The notes beneath the pieces were generated by a model. The model was not told the DNA's origin, made no database searches, and worked only from the letters and a program-made list of their open reading frames with translations. This document shows, piece by piece, positions 7,105 through 17,573 of a stretch of DNA of 61,990 nt (the stretch's first letter is position 1; the number at the start of each line of letters is the position of its first letter). The stretch is taken from NCBI GenBank assembly GCA_002428325.1, contig DIVR01000076.1:1-61990 (forward strand). The letters are read 5' to 3'. The DNA is from a bacterium UBP4_UBA6127 (GTDB lineage Bacteria; UBP4; UBA4092). A program made the translations under genes and the position numbers.

Positions 7105-10100
7105 ATGACCAACCTTAGCCCGGGTGAGTCTTCTCGTGGGGCGCGAATCAGTTTCGGTAAGCTTAAAGATGCAGTGGCTATCCCGAATTTGATTGAAACC
7201 CAGCGACGCTCCTATGAGGAATTCCTTCAGACCAGCAGCATGCCGTCTCAACGAGAGTTGATTGGCTTGCATGCCGCATTTCGGTCGACCTTCCCTATCA
7301 CAACCACCAGTTCGAGTGGGGATTCGGCCACCTTGGATTTCGTGGAATACTCAGTCAACAAACCCAAATACAGCGAAGATGAATGCATTGAACGGGGAAT
7401 GACCTATTCTGCCCCCCTCAAGGTTAAGTTTCAGCTGATCGTTCGGGAAGTTGACCGTGAAACCCAAGCCAAACACATTAAGGATATCAAGGAACAGGAA
7501 GTGTATATCGGGGAAGTTCCTCTGATGACCAACCGAGGTACCTTTATAGTAAATGGTGCCGAGCGGGTGGTCGTCAGCCAGCTTCACCGTTCTCCCGGTG
7601 TCACCTTTTCCGAAGAACGCCATTCCAGCGGCCGTCCCATGTTTTATGCCCGAGTCATCCCGACCCGGGGTGCCTGGCTGGAATTTGAAATTGATGCCAC
7701 CGACCGGTTGTTTGTCAGTATTGACCGGCGCCGGAAATTCCATGCCTCAACCCTCTTAAGGGCTTTTGGCTGTGAATCCGATGAGGAAATCCTTTCCAAG
7801 TTCTATCAAACTGAGAAAGTAAAAGTTTCTCTCAAAGAAAAACCCTCGAAGAAAGTCTCACTGCGAGACCTTCCCGAATATCTCAACGATTATACCCTTC
7901 AGGAAGATGTCTTTGATCCTGCCGGAGTCCGGGCAGAACCCATAGCCCAGGCCGGGGATCGGGTAACCGGCCGGCTGATTATGCTTTTAAACAGTGTCGG
8001 CGTGAAATCGGTCAACCTGACAGACATCAAGGGCGGCCATCCTATCTTAGGTCGAATTCTAGCCGAAGACCTGGTGGATTTGGAAACCGGGGAAGTGATT
8101 GCCGAAAGCAAACGGCGTATTGACAGCCATCTTTATCACCGAATCCTGGAACTGAACATCCAGGAAGTGACAGTCTTGATATTCGAGCCGCGCCGAGATG
8201 CTGAAACCCTCCTGAAAACCTTGAATGACGATAAATATAAGAGCCAGGATGAGGCCTTGGTAGAGTTTTACCGGAAAATACGTCCGGGGAATCCTCCCAG
8301 CCCGAAAGCCGGGAAAGCCCTCCTGGAAAACCTCTTTGAAAATGATAAACGATATCATTTAGGTAAAGTCGGCCGCTATCGGCTGAATATGAAACTTCGG
8401 CTGGAACGGTCTTTGGAAAATCAGCTCCTGACCCTGGACGACCTGATTGATATCCTTAAATACCTGATTTCCATCAAAATGGACCAGGGGGATGTGGATG
8501 ATATTGACCATTTGGGCAATCGGCGCGTCCGTTCTGTAGGTGAATTGCTGGAAAACCAGGTTCGTATCGGATTAGCTGCCATGGAACGTTCCATTCGGGA
8601 ACGGATGAGCCTGCTGGATATTGAAAATGTCATGCCGGCCAGCCTTATCAACCATCGGCCCCTTATTAATGGTATCAAAGAATTTTTTGGCCGGTCCCAG
8701 CTTTCCCAATTCATGGATCAGACCAATCCCCTTTCCGAATTGACGCATAAACGGCGTCTTTCGGCTCTTGGACCGGGCGGGTTGAACCGAGACCGGGCCG
8801 GATTTGAAGTCCGTGACGTACACTATACCCATTACGGCCGAATCTGCCCCATTGAAACCCCGGAAGGTCCGAACATCGGGTTGATCAACTCCCTGGCGAC
8901 TTTTGCCCGTATTAATGATTTTGGCTTTATTGAAAGCCCTTATCAGAAAGTAGTCGGCGGAAAAGTAACCAAACAAATTGATTACCTGTCCGCGGAAGAA
9001 GAAGATAAATTTATCATCACTCAGGCCAATGAGCCGGTGGATGAAAAAGGTAACTTCCACAATCCGACGGTCTTAGCCCGAATTAAGGGCGACTTCCAAC
9101 GGTTTGATCCCAAGGAAGTCCATTATATGGATGTTTCCCCTAAACAGCTGGTTTCGGTTTCCGCTTCATTGATTCCCTTCCTGGAACACGATGATGCCAA
9201 CCGTGCTTTGATGGGTTCCAACATGCAACGGCAGGCCGTTCCCCTGATTCGGACCGATGCCCCCTATGTCGGAACCGGCATGGAAGGTAAATCGGCTCGG
9301 GACTCCGGGATGCTGGCCTTGTCGGAAGGCGATGGCGTAGTAACCTATGTCTCCGGAAACATGGTGGTGGTTCGGGAAAGCCCGGAAAACCATCCTGAAT
9401 ATCTCCCAGCTCTGGAAAGAACCTATAAGCTGCGGAAGTTTATTCGTTCCAACCAGGATACTTGCATGAACCAGAAACCTATTGTCCGGCCCGGGCAGAA
9501 AATCAAACGCGGCGATGTTATCGCCGATGGTCCGGCCACCGATAAAGGGGAAATGGCTTTAGGCCGTAATTTATTGGCCGCCATCATGCCTTGGCAGGGT
9601 TATAACTTTGAAGATGCTATTCTGCTTTCTGAACGAGTGGTCCGGGAAGACCTTCTGACCTCTATTCATATTGAAGAATATGAAGTGGAAGCCAGAGAAA
9701 CCCGACTGGGGCCCGAGGAAATCACCCGGGATATCCCCAATGTCGGCGAAGACGCTCTCCGGAATTTAGATGATAATGGTATTATCCGGGAAGGGGCTGA
9801 AGTCCATCCCAACGATATCCTGGTCGGTAAAGTAACCCCGAAAGGTGAAACTGAGCTTTCCAGCGAAGAAAAACTCCTGAGGGCCATTTTTGGCGAAAAA
9901 GCCAGCGAAACCCTCGATACTTCTCTGCGAGTTCCTCCGGGAACGACCGGTATTGTTATCGCGACCCATGTTTTCTCCCGGAAAGATTTTGCCCTGCCTT
10001 CAGAAAAAGCGCAGGAAGCCAAAATCCTCGAGGAAGCCAAACATCGGATGGATAACCAGATTCGCAGGTTGCGGGCTGATACCCGCCATCGGATCGAGGC

Positions 10101-11208
10101 TCTCTTTGAAGCCAAACTGAAAAATCCCATCTATGCCGATGGGTCCAAGAAAGCTTTCTTCAAACTGGGTGATCCGGTGGATGCCAAACTGGTGGATACC
10201 CTTCGGGTCAAATTGGATTCCGATGCCCTCAAGATTGCTGATAAAGCCGTCCTGGAAGGGATGAAGGCCAATTTTGATTATGAAGACCGGATGATTGAAG
10301 AAATCAGACTGGAAAACGATAAAGAAATTGAACATATCAAGACAGGGGATGACTTGCCTCCTGGCGTCCGGAAGATGGTCAAAGTTTATATTGCCCAGAA
10401 ACGGAAAGTGAATGTCGGCGATAAGCTGGCAGGCCGCCACGGTAATAAGGGTGTTATCTCCCGTATCATGCCGGAACAAGATATGCCGTTCCTGGAAGAT
10501 GGAACCCCGGTGGATATTGTTTTGAACCCCCTGGGTGTTCCTTCCCGTATGAATGTCGGCCAAATCCTGGAATGCCATTTGGGTTGGGCCGCCAGCAAAC
10601 TGGGAGTCCGGGTGGCAACGCCGGTTTTTGCCGGTGCTTCAGAGGAAGACATCCGGGATGCGCTAAAACAAGCCGGTTTGCCTGAATCCGGAACTATAAC
10701 GGTTCTGGATGGACGTACCGGGCAACCTTTCGAACGTAAAGTGACCGTCGGTATCATGTATATGCTGAAACTGGCTCACATGGTGGATGATAAGATCCAT
10801 GCCCGAGCGATTGGACCTTACTCGCTGGTAACCCAGCAGCCTTTGGGCGGTAAGGCTCAATTTGGTGGTCAACGGTTCGGGGAAATGGAAGTTTGGGCCT
10901 TAGAAGCTTATGGCGCTGCCCATATTCTCCAGGAACTGTTAACCATTAAATCTGACGATGTGTCCGGCCGTACCAAGAGCTATGAATCCATCGTCAAGGG
11001 TGAGACCACTTTCTCCCCCGGCATTCCAGAATCCTTCAATGTTTTGATTAAGGAATTGCAATCCCTGGGTTTGAACATGGAAGTCCTTTATAAAGACCAG
11101 GAAGAACAGTTCGTGGAGGAAGGTGAAGTTTCAGGCCTGGAAACCGGGTTTGAACCTTCTTTGGAACCTGTTGAAGATGAAGTGGTGGATGAAGGCGCTC
11201 CGGATTAA
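7105..11208 (+). CDS. rpoB: RNA polymerase beta subunit
   Basis: 1367 residues, full length, forming the catalytic core with beta-prime. The rifampicin pocket reads SQLSQFMDQTNPLSELTHKR with Asp538, His548 and Ser553 at the positions of E. coli D516, H526 and S531, so the common resistance sites are wild type. Other landmarks are GPGGLNRDRAGFEVRDVH, RICPIETPEGPNIGLINS, GRNLLAAIMPWQGYNFEDAI, AGRHGNKGVISRI and the C-terminal QPLGGKAQFGGQRFGEMEVW. The last ~35 residues form an acidic tail (ending DEVVDEGAPD). Unusually, rplL/rplJ are not upstream; pdxH is. A 139-bp spacer leads to rpoC. Confidence 0.98.
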   Translation: MTNLSPGESSRGARISFGKLKDAVAIPNLIETQRRSYEEFLQTSSMPSQRELIGLHAAFRSTFPITTTSSSGDSATLDFVEYSVNKPKYSEDECIERGMTYSAPLKVKFQLIVREVDRETQAKHIKDIKEQEVYIGEVPLMTNRGTFIVNGAERVVVSQLHRSPGVTFSEERHSSGRPMFYARVIPTRGAWLEFEIDATDRLFVSIDRRRKFHASTLLRAFGCESDEEILSKFYQTEKVKVSLKEKPSKKVSLRDLPEYLNDYTLQEDVFDPAGVRAEPIAQAGDRVTGRLIMLLNSVGVKSVNLTDIKGGHPILGRILAEDLVDLETGEVIAESKRRIDSHLYHRILELNIQEVTVLIFEPRRDAETLLKTLNDDKYKSQDEALVEFYRKIRPGNPPSPKAGKALLENLFENDKRYHLGKVGRYRLNMKLRLERSLENQLLTLDDLIDILKYLISIKMDQGDVDDIDHLGNRRVRSVGELLENQVRIGLAAMERSIRERMSLLDIENVMPASLINHRPLINGIKEFFGRSQLSQFMDQTNPLSELTHKRRLSALGPGGLNRDRAGFEVRDVHYTHYGRICPIETPEGPNIGLINSLATFARINDFGFIESPYQKVVGGKVTKQIDYLSAEEEDKFIITQANEPVDEKGNFHNPTVLARIKGDFQRFDPKEVHYMDVSPKQLVSVSASLIPFLEHDDANRALMGSNMQRQAVPLIRTDAPYVGTGMEGKSARDSGMLALSEGDGVVTYVSGNMVVVRESPENHPEYLPALERTYKLRKFIRSNQDTCMNQKPIVRPGQKIKRGDVIADGPATDKGEMALGRNLLAAIMPWQGYNFEDAILLSERVVREDLLTSIHIEEYEVEARETRLGPEEITRDIPNVGEDALRNLDDNGIIREGAEVHPNDILVGKVTPKGETELSSEEKLLRAIFGEKASETLDTSLRVPPGTTGIVIATHVFSRKDFALPSEKAQEAKILEEAKHRMDNQIRRLRADTRHRIEALFEAKLKNPIYADGSKKAFFKLGDPVDAKLVDTLRVKLDSDALKIADKAVLEGMKANFDYEDRMIEEIRLENDKEIEHIKTGDDLPPGVRKMVKVYIAQKRKVNVGDKLAGRHGNKGVISRIMPEQDMPFLEDGTPVDIVLNPLGVPSRMNVGQILECHLGWAASKLGVRVATPVFAGASEEDIRDALKQAGLPESGTITVLDGRTGQPFERKVTVGIMYMLKLAHMVDDKIHARAIGPYSLVTQQPLGGKAQFGGQRFGEMEVWALEAYGAAHILQELLTIKSDDVSGRTKSYESIVKGETTFSPGIPESFNVLIKELQSLGLNMEVLYKDQEEQFVEEGEVSGLETGFEPSLEPVEDEVVDEGAPD

Positions 11209-11259
11209 TTGATATTCCGGGACCCGATTCACCCCCGTAATGACTGAGAAACAAAATCT

Positions 11260-11288
11260 CCGGCGGGAGATGAAACCTCTTCCGCCGG
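11260..11288 (+). other. Hairpin between rpoB and rpoC
   Basis: CCGGCGGGAGA (11260-11270) pairs with TCTTCCGCCGG (11278-11288), with one G-U pair and a 7-nt loop. No T-run follows, so it is not a terminator. It may be an RNase III processing site or an mRNA stabiliser between the two polymerase genes. Confidence 0.45.
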
Positions 11289-11347
11289 TAGATAATCAAC
11301 CCAATAACCAAGTGTTGGAAATTTTATCATCCTGAAAAGGAGAGCCC

Positions 11348-14300
11348 ATGGCAAAACCTAACCCTACAGCGGAATCTATATTTAAACCCTCAGATTCCCT
11401 CCGGGATTATGCCGGAGCGATCAATATCAACCAGATCGAAGCGTTACGGATCAGTATTGCCTCTCCGCAACAGATTCTGAACTGGGTTCGTTCGCAATAT
11501 AAGCAGACGGAAAGAGAAAATCCGTTGATGGACCGTCCCAAGGAAGGCCATTTGGATTTTCCCATTATTGGGGAAGTCCGTAAGCCGGAAACCATTAATT
11601 ACCGGACCTTTAAGCCGGAACGAGATGGTTTGTTCTGTGAGCGTATCTTTGGCCCCGTCAAAGATTATGAATGCGCCTGTGGAAAATACAAACGGATTAA
11701 ATACCGCGGGGTCGTTTGCGACCGTTGCGGTGTGGAAGTAACCAAGGCGAATGTCCGCCGCGGCCGGCTCGGTTATATCCGGCTGGCAGCGCCGGTTTGC
11801 CATATCTGGTTCTTCAAAGGGACTCCCAGCCGAATCGGCAACCTGCTGGATTTAACAATGGCAGCCTTGTCCCGGGTCCTGTATTTCCAGGAATATATTG
11901 TCGTAGATGCCGGGGATGTCCCGGGTATCCAGGAACGCCAGCTCCTGTCCGAAGAAAAATACCAGGAATTGGCTCGGGAATATTCCGGCCGATTTGTCGC
12001 CAAGATGGGTGCTGAATCCATCAAGGAACTGCTCGGCAGGATTGACTGTGCCTCTCTGGCCGCTCAGCTTCACAAGGATATGAAGGAAACCACTTCCATC
12101 CAGAAACGTAAACGGATTATTAAACGGCTGAAAGTCGTAGAAGCCTTCCGGGATTCCGGTAATGATCCCCAGTGGATGATCATGGATGCGATTCCGGTAC
12201 TCCCCCCAGATTTACGGCCTTTAGTGCCTCTTGATGGCGGCCGGTTTGCCTCTTCCGACTTGAACGACCTCTATCGGCGTGTTATCAACCGAAATAACCG
12301 ACTCCGAAAATTGATGGAAATCAATGCTCCCGAAGTTATTATCCGCAATGAAAAACGGATGCTTCAGGAAGCCGTAGATGCTTTATTTGATAATGGACGG
12401 CGTGGAAAACCCATCCGGGGCCAGAACAATATCCCCCTGAAATCCCTTTCCGATATGCTTAAAGGGAAACAAGGCCGGTTCCGTCAGAATTTGCTGGGTA
12501 AACGTGTCGATTATTCCGGACGTTCGGTTATCGTCGTCGGTCCCGAATTGAAATTCTACCAGTGCGGTCTTCCCAAAAAGATGGCGCTTGAACTCTTTGA
12601 ACCCTTTATTATCCGGAAGCTGGAAGAACGTGGGCAGGCCAATACTATCAAATCTGCCAAACGGATGATTGAACGGGAAGAAAAAGAAGTCTTTGACGTA
12701 CTCGAAGAAGTGACCAAGAACCATCCGGTCATGTTAAACCGCGCTCCAACCCTTCACCGACTGGGTATTCAGGCATTCCTGCCGGTCCTGGTGGAAGGAA
12801 AAGCTATCCGGCTTCACCCGATGGTCTGTACGGCCTATAACGCCGACTTTGACGGTGACCAGATGGCCGTTCACGTGCCTCTTTCTTCAGAAGCCGTTTG
12901 GGAAGCTAAAAACATTATGCTCAGTACCAACAATATCCTGATGCCTTCCTCCGGACGACCGGTGGCAGGCCCTACTCAGGATGCAGTGCTGGGTTGTTAT
13001 TACCTGACCAAAGAAGAATCTGCCGCCAAAGGCGATGGGAAAATCTTTGGTACTCAGGAAGAAGTGAATATGGCCTATGATGCCGGCATTGTGGACCTTC
13101 ATGCCAGAATCAAAATCCGCCGTCCCAATAGAGAAGAAGGCGGATACCGATGGGTTACCACAACCGTCGGCCGGGTTCTGTTCAATATGGAATTACCGGT
13201 GGACCTCGACTTCCTGAGCCCGAAACAATTGTTTGCCAATTGCACCATGACCAAGAAGAATCTCGGCGGACTGGTGGCTTCCTACCATAAGATTCATGGA
13301 AACGCCAAGACAGTGGACCTTCTGGACCGGCTCAAAGAAATCGGATTCCGGTTTGCAACCCTGGCCGGGATTTCCATCTCGATCAACGATTTATTAGTAC
13401 CAGTCAGGAAAAAAGAAATTCTGGGAGTTGCCCAGGGCGAAGTCGAACGGGTTATGAAGGACTTCCGCCGCGGTGTTATCACCAATTCTGAACGGTATAA
13501 CAAGATTATCGATATCTGGACTCGGACTACCGAAGATGTGGCTTCCGCCATGATGGGAGACCTGGAAAAAGATCAGAAGGGTTTCAACCCCATTTATATC
13601 ATGGCTGATTCCGGCGCTCGTGGTTCTCAGCTGCAAATTCGCCAGCTGGCCGGAATGCGTGGTTTGATGGCAAAACCCATCAAACGATTGACCGGTGGTA
13701 TCGGTGAAATCATTGAAAACCCCATTTCTTCCAACTTCCGCGAAGGATTAACGGTGTTGGAATACTTCATCTCCACTCACGGCGCCCGTAAAGGTCTTGC
13801 TGATACGGCGTTGAAGACTGCTGACGCAGGTTATCTGACCCGCCGGCTGGTGGATGTTGCCCAGGATATGATTATTACGGAAGATTCCTGTAATACCATC
13901 AAGGGAATTGATATCCGGGCCATTAAAGAAATTACCCCCAAGGGTGAACGTATTTTGGAATCCCTGGGTGATCGTGTTCAAGGCCGTGTTGTTCTGGAAG
14001 ATGTCATTGATCCCCAGAGCGGCGAGATTATTGTTGAAGCCAATCAGCTGGTGGATGAAGCAACAGCCAAACGCATCGAAGATGCCCGGATTGAGGAAGT
14101 TCGAATCCGGTCCGTGTTGACCTGCGAAACCCGCCGAGGGGTTTGCTCCAAGTGTTACGGTTCAGACCTTTCCACCGGACGAATGGTGGATATTGGCGAG
14201 GCTGTTGGTATTATCGCCGCCCAGTCCATCGGTGAACCGGGCACTCAGCTGACTCTGCGTACCTTCCACATCGGTGGTGCCGCTTCCTTGAAATTGGAAG

Positions 14301-15790
14301 GCTGGTATCAGGCCACCCGTGATGGTATCGTGGTTTATCACGATATCAAGGGTGTCCAAAACCGGGAAGGAAAATATGTTGTTCTCAACCGTGGCGGGTA
14401 TATAACCCTTAACGAAGTGGTTCCTGCTGACGCGGTGAACGCGGGTCCTTATGGCCATGAAATTCAACGGTTCCCCAATATCGCCTATGGCGCCGTTATC
14501 TCGGTGGCCGATGGAGACCATATCCGGGCCAACGAACGGGTGGTTACCTGGGATCCGCATAACATTTTGATTTTAGCTGAAGTTTCCGGAACGGTCCGAT
14601 TCGTGGATATCGTTGAAGGCTTAACGATGAAACGGGAAGTGGATGAAGTGTCCGGGAACGTTCTCCGGGTTATTACCGAGCAGAAGACAGAATCCCGCGC
14701 CCAGCAGAAACGTCCGGGTGTGGAAATTCTGGATGATAAAGGCAATATTATTGGTACCTATTCATTGCCTTCTTCCTGCCAGCTGGCAGCAACCCTTGAA
14801 GATAGCAAACCAATCCATGCCGGCGATACCATCGCCCGTATTCCGAAGGAAAAATCCATCAGTAAGGATATTACCGGTGGTCTGCCCCGGGTCGCTGAAC
14901 TCTTTGAAGCCCGTCGGCCGAAGGAAAAAGCCACTATTGCTGAAGTGGATGGCATAATCCAGGTGGGTGATATCCATCGTGGATACCGTAAAGTGACTAT
15001 TACACCGGATTTTGGGGATGAGAGAGTCTATGATATCCCTCTTCACCGCCATTTACATGTCCGTTCCGGGGACCGGGTCCGTGCCGGCGAACAGCTGACA
15101 GACGGCGTGGTGGATCCGCATGATGTGTTGAAAATCAAGGGGCAGAAAGAAGTCCAACAGTTCCTCTTGAACGAAATCCAGGAAGTGTATCGTCTCCAGG
15201 GTGTCGGTATCAACGATAAGCATATTGAAGTGATTATCCGCCAGATGCTCCGGAAGGTTACTGTCCGTGAGATTGGCGATACAGACTTCCTCTTCGACCA
15301 GCAGGTCGATCGGTTCACCTTTGATGAAGAAAATGACCGGGTGGCAAGGGACGGCGGCCAGCTTTCACAGGCCGATCCCAAACTGCTGGGTATCACCAAG
15401 GCCTCCTTGGAAACCGAATCCTTCTTCTCGGCAGCTTCCTTCCAGGAAACGACCCGAGTTCTGACCGAAGCGGCGGTCCAGGGTAAACTGGATCTGCTTC
15501 GCGGCTTGAAGGAAAATGTCATTATCGGCCGGTTAGTTCCTGCCGGTACCGGGATTTTATCTTCTTCCAAGGCCCTTCGGATGAGTGATGCTATTCAGGA
15601 AGAAAGAGCTGAGCAGCAGAGAGTTGCCCTTTCCCCACTGGCTAACATCCAGACCGATGATGATATGATTGTTTCCGATGAGGAAATAATCCTGGAAGAT
15701 TCGGAAATCGAAGTCCCTAAAGATGTCATTGAAGAGATTTCTGAAGAGACGGCCGATGATAACTTCACCGGTGAGGTCGAACAGGACTAA
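11348..15790 (+). CDS. rpoC: RNA polymerase beta-prime subunit
   Basis: 1480 residues. The N-terminal zinc ribbon is CACGKYKRIKYRGVVCDRCG. The active-site Mg-binding loop is NADFDGDQMAVH (NADFDGD at about 498-504). A second zinc site uses a Cys in IITEDSCNTIKGI and CETRRGVCSKC. Trigger-loop and bridge-helix text (GARGSQLQIRQLAGMRGLMA and the IIAAQSIGEPGTQLTLRTFH region) is intact. Compared with E. coli (1407 residues) it is extended by an acidic tail (ending EEISEETADDNFTGEVEQD) that parallels the acidic tail of RpoB. AAAGGAG lies 7 nt before the ATG. The genes after it are not rpsL/rpsG, as they would be in most bacteria. Confidence 0.98.
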   Translation: MAKPNPTAESIFKPSDSLRDYAGAININQIEALRISIASPQQILNWVRSQYKQTERENPLMDRPKEGHLDFPIIGEVRKPETINYRTFKPERDGLFCERIFGPVKDYECACGKYKRIKYRGVVCDRCGVEVTKANVRRGRLGYIRLAAPVCHIWFFKGTPSRIGNLLDLTMAALSRVLYFQEYIVVDAGDVPGIQERQLLSEEKYQELAREYSGRFVAKMGAESIKELLGRIDCASLAAQLHKDMKETTSIQKRKRIIKRLKVVEAFRDSGNDPQWMIMDAIPVLPPDLRPLVPLDGGRFASSDLNDLYRRVINRNNRLRKLMEINAPEVIIRNEKRMLQEAVDALFDNGRRGKPIRGQNNIPLKSLSDMLKGKQGRFRQNLLGKRVDYSGRSVIVVGPELKFYQCGLPKKMALELFEPFIIRKLEERGQANTIKSAKRMIEREEKEVFDVLEEVTKNHPVMLNRAPTLHRLGIQAFLPVLVEGKAIRLHPMVCTAYNADFDGDQMAVHVPLSSEAVWEAKNIMLSTNNILMPSSGRPVAGPTQDAVLGCYYLTKEESAAKGDGKIFGTQEEVNMAYDAGIVDLHARIKIRRPNREEGGYRWVTTTVGRVLFNMELPVDLDFLSPKQLFANCTMTKKNLGGLVASYHKIHGNAKTVDLLDRLKEIGFRFATLAGISISINDLLVPVRKKEILGVAQGEVERVMKDFRRGVITNSERYNKIIDIWTRTTEDVASAMMGDLEKDQKGFNPIYIMADSGARGSQLQIRQLAGMRGLMAKPIKRLTGGIGEIIENPISSNFREGLTVLEYFISTHGARKGLADTALKTADAGYLTRRLVDVAQDMIITEDSCNTIKGIDIRAIKEITPKGERILESLGDRVQGRVVLEDVIDPQSGEIIVEANQLVDEATAKRIEDARIEEVRIRSVLTCETRRGVCSKCYGSDLSTGRMVDIGEAVGIIAAQSIGEPGTQLTLRTFHIGGAASLKLEGWYQATRDGIVVYHDIKGVQNREGKYVVLNRGGYITLNEVVPADAVNAGPYGHEIQRFPNIAYGAVISVADGDHIRANERVVTWDPHNILILAEVSGTVRFVDIVEGLTMKREVDEVSGNVLRVITEQKTESRAQQKRPGVEILDDKGNIIGTYSLPSSCQLAATLEDSKPIHAGDTIARIPKEKSISKDITGGLPRVAELFEARRPKEKATIAEVDGIIQVGDIHRGYRKVTITPDFGDERVYDIPLHRHLHVRSGDRVRAGEQLTDGVVDPHDVLKIKGQKEVQQFLLNEIQEVYRLQGVGINDKHIEVIIRQMLRKVTVREIGDTDFLFDQQVDRFTFDEENDRVARDGGQLSQADPKLLGITKASLETESFFSAASFQETTRVLTEAAVQGKLDLLRGLKENVIIGRLVPAGTGILSSSKALRMSDAIQEERAEQQRVALSPLANIQTDDDMIVSDEEIILEDSEIEVPKDVIEEISEETADDNFTGEVEQD

Positions 15791-15865
15791 GCAGGTTCCT
15801 GAATAACCGTTTTTTAGTTCAGGACCGGTTAAAAAAATAAGTTCTCCCGTTACCCGGGAAACGGG

Positions 15866-15871
15866 TATAAT
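15866..15871 (+). promoter_or_regulatory. -10 box of a probably leaderless gene
   Basis: A perfect TATAAT ends 9 nt before the ATG at 15881, so transcription would begin at or next to the start codon. A hairpin (CCCGTT/AACGGG) sits just upstream and no -35 hexamer is evident. There is no Shine-Dalgarno sequence. Confidence 0.5.
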
Positions 15872-15880
15872 ATCGGGACG

Positions 15881-17110
15881 ATGAAAATTCAGTTAAAAAT
15901 ATCAGGGAGCAAGTTCACGAAAGCCTTCGTGGCCGCTTGCTCCCTTTTTGTTTTATCAGGGTTGGGGAGTATTCCCAATGCCTGGTCGGCCGGGACCCCG
16001 GCGCCTTCGATCACACTTCAACCCGATTCCCGAACCGATAAAATTACCCGGGCCAGGGATTGGGTAAAATCTGCCGGCGATGATGCGGATGCTTATGGAG
16101 AAGCGATACTGAATTCCCTTCAGCCTCCTTGTGTGCTTTTAGTCCTGGAAGATATTCCGACTCTCTCCTTATGGTCTTTGAAAGAAAAAGGCCGAATCCC
16201 GGAAGGGGTTAAAATCTATGATTTTGACGGGACTTTCTTTCAGACTCTGCCTGCCTTATCGAATATCTCAGGAGATTTACCTTTAGAGGCCCTGTTCAGG
16301 GCAAGAGAATCAGCCGAACGGAAATTGATTGAGAGTTCTCCTGTTCCGGTTTACAGCACCGCCCGGCGGGACAGCCGGGACCTTGTCCATATCCGGCAGG
16401 TTCCTTGCGGGTTATCCTATCGGTTTGTCCGGGATAACGAAGAACTCCCTGATTACAGGGGAATGCTGGATCATATGAAATCCCAACCGCTGGAGACAGG
16501 CAAAATTGCTTCTCTTACAGCCGAACAACAGAATATGCGGGCTGTTTATCATTTCATGCGAGCCTTGAACTGGATGGGGTTATCCGGAGTGGAATCCAGG
16601 GATTCCGCCCGGTTGGAGTTTCTGAGGTCCCAGGCGTTTTCGGGGGAAATGAAGGGGATTTATGCCATGCTTTCAGAATATTTCCTGCAGCTGGGAGATG
16701 GTGAGGATGCTTTAGTCACGGCTAAGATTGCCGTGGCCCGAAAACCTGAATATCCCAAATCCCATTTTGTTCTGGGAGATGCCTATTCGTTCCAGAAAGA
16801 GCTGGCAAAATCCGCGGCTGCCTATGAGATGGGTTTGAATATGGGATTCTTTTTTCCGGAGGCTGCTTATAAACTGGCAGGCGTTTACCAGAAACTTCAA
16901 CAGTATGATAAAGCCATTTCCCTTTATGAAAAGATTCTTACCCAACCGGGGAATTGGGAGTATGCCCGAAAAAATCTGGCGGATACCTATTTGGCTCACG
17001 GGGATAAGGCCAAAGCCTTGGAAACCTATAAAGCTTATCTGAAAACAGTGAAATCTTCATCCGAGAAAAAAGAAATCAGAAAAATAATCAGGAGTCTGGG
17101 GAGACCCTGA
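15881..17110 (+). CDS. Exported TPR protein
   Basis: 409 residues. The basic start followed by KAFVAACSLFVLSGLGSIPN looks like a signal peptide (about residues 1-36). Residues ~60-200 form a domain I do not recognise (KIYDFDGTFFQTLPALSNIS and neighbours). From about residue 215 tetratricopeptide repeats begin, clearest in YPKSHFVLGDAYSFQKELAK, AAYKLAGVYQKLQQYDKAIS and ARKNLADTYLAHGDKAKALE. TPR arrays are protein-interaction scaffolds. It probably works in the periplasm, but the partner is unknown. TATAAT 9 nt before the ATG and no Shine-Dalgarno suggest a leaderless transcript. Confidence 0.75.
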   Translation: MKIQLKISGSKFTKAFVAACSLFVLSGLGSIPNAWSAGTPAPSITLQPDSRTDKITRARDWVKSAGDDADAYGEAILNSLQPPCVLLVLEDIPTLSLWSLKEKGRIPEGVKIYDFDGTFFQTLPALSNISGDLPLEALFRARESAERKLIESSPVPVYSTARRDSRDLVHIRQVPCGLSYRFVRDNEELPDYRGMLDHMKSQPLETGKIASLTAEQQNMRAVYHFMRALNWMGLSGVESRDSARLEFLRSQAFSGEMKGIYAMLSEYFLQLGDGEDALVTAKIAVARKPEYPKSHFVLGDAYSFQKELAKSAAAYEMGLNMGFFFPEAAYKLAGVYQKLQQYDKAISLYEKILTQPGNWEYARKNLADTYLAHGDKAKALETYKAYLKTVKSSSEKKEIRKIIRSLGRP

Positions 17111-17155
17111 TAACTTCGTTTCCGCTCCGAAATCCATTTATAAACAGGAGTCTGG

Positions 17156-17479
17156 ATGAGAAACCTTCTTATTATCCAATTAGCTATTGGCTCATTGCTG
17201 TCCAGTTTTGGGTTATGGTTGGCGGTTCGGCTGATTGATACTGAATCCACCAGTAATTCTTATCTGAAAGCCCTGCTTTTCTGTATTCCGGTAGCTTTTT
17301 TGATCCCCAGAGGATTTTATGGGATACTTACCTCCCTGGGTTATATCGCCATCTTGGCCTTTGCTTTCTACGAATTGGAACCTGTCCAATCTTTCGGGGT
17401 CATTCTTTTCTGGGGTATCTATATGGTTTTGATTTCCCTGATCCTGAAAGGAATTGTCTGGGTGGCTGGGATTTTTTAA
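17156..17479 (+). CDS. Small membrane protein of unknown function
   Basis: 107 residues with four hydrophobic segments (about 4-22, 33-50, 55-70 and 78-104), starting MRNLLIIQLAIGSLLSSFGL. AGGAG lies 6 nt before the ATG, giving a good start. Few charged residues are present (one Arg-Leu-Ile-Asp loop after the first helix). No family is recognised. It follows the TPR gene by 45 bp and is probably co-transcribed with it. Confidence 0.6.
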   Translation: MRNLLIIQLAIGSLLSSFGLWLAVRLIDTESTSNSYLKALLFCIPVAFLIPRGFYGILTSLGYIAILAFAFYELEPVQSFGVILFWGIYMVLISLILKGIVWVAGIF

Positions 17480-17506
17480 GCCTTTGTACTCATCATAATG
17501 ATGGTT

Positions 17507-17573
17507 TTTAGACAGCTGTCAAAAATATAACATCATTATTTTCAGGTATCTGATATTTTGACAGCTGTCAAAA
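17507..17573. promoter_or_regulatory. Two TTTTGACANNTGTCAAAA palindromes
   Basis: A perfect copy lies at 17556-17573 and one with a single mismatch at 17507-17524, centred 49 bp apart in the 270-bp gap after the small membrane gene. Further copies are at 25351, 46269, 51262 and 51355. Each contains TTGACA on both strands. This looks like a dyad protein-binding site. Confidence 0.6.

Noticed and set aside
9666..10130. Long antisense frames inside rpoB, rpoC and clpC
   Set aside because: They are shadows of highly constrained genes in other frames, without starts or family features.
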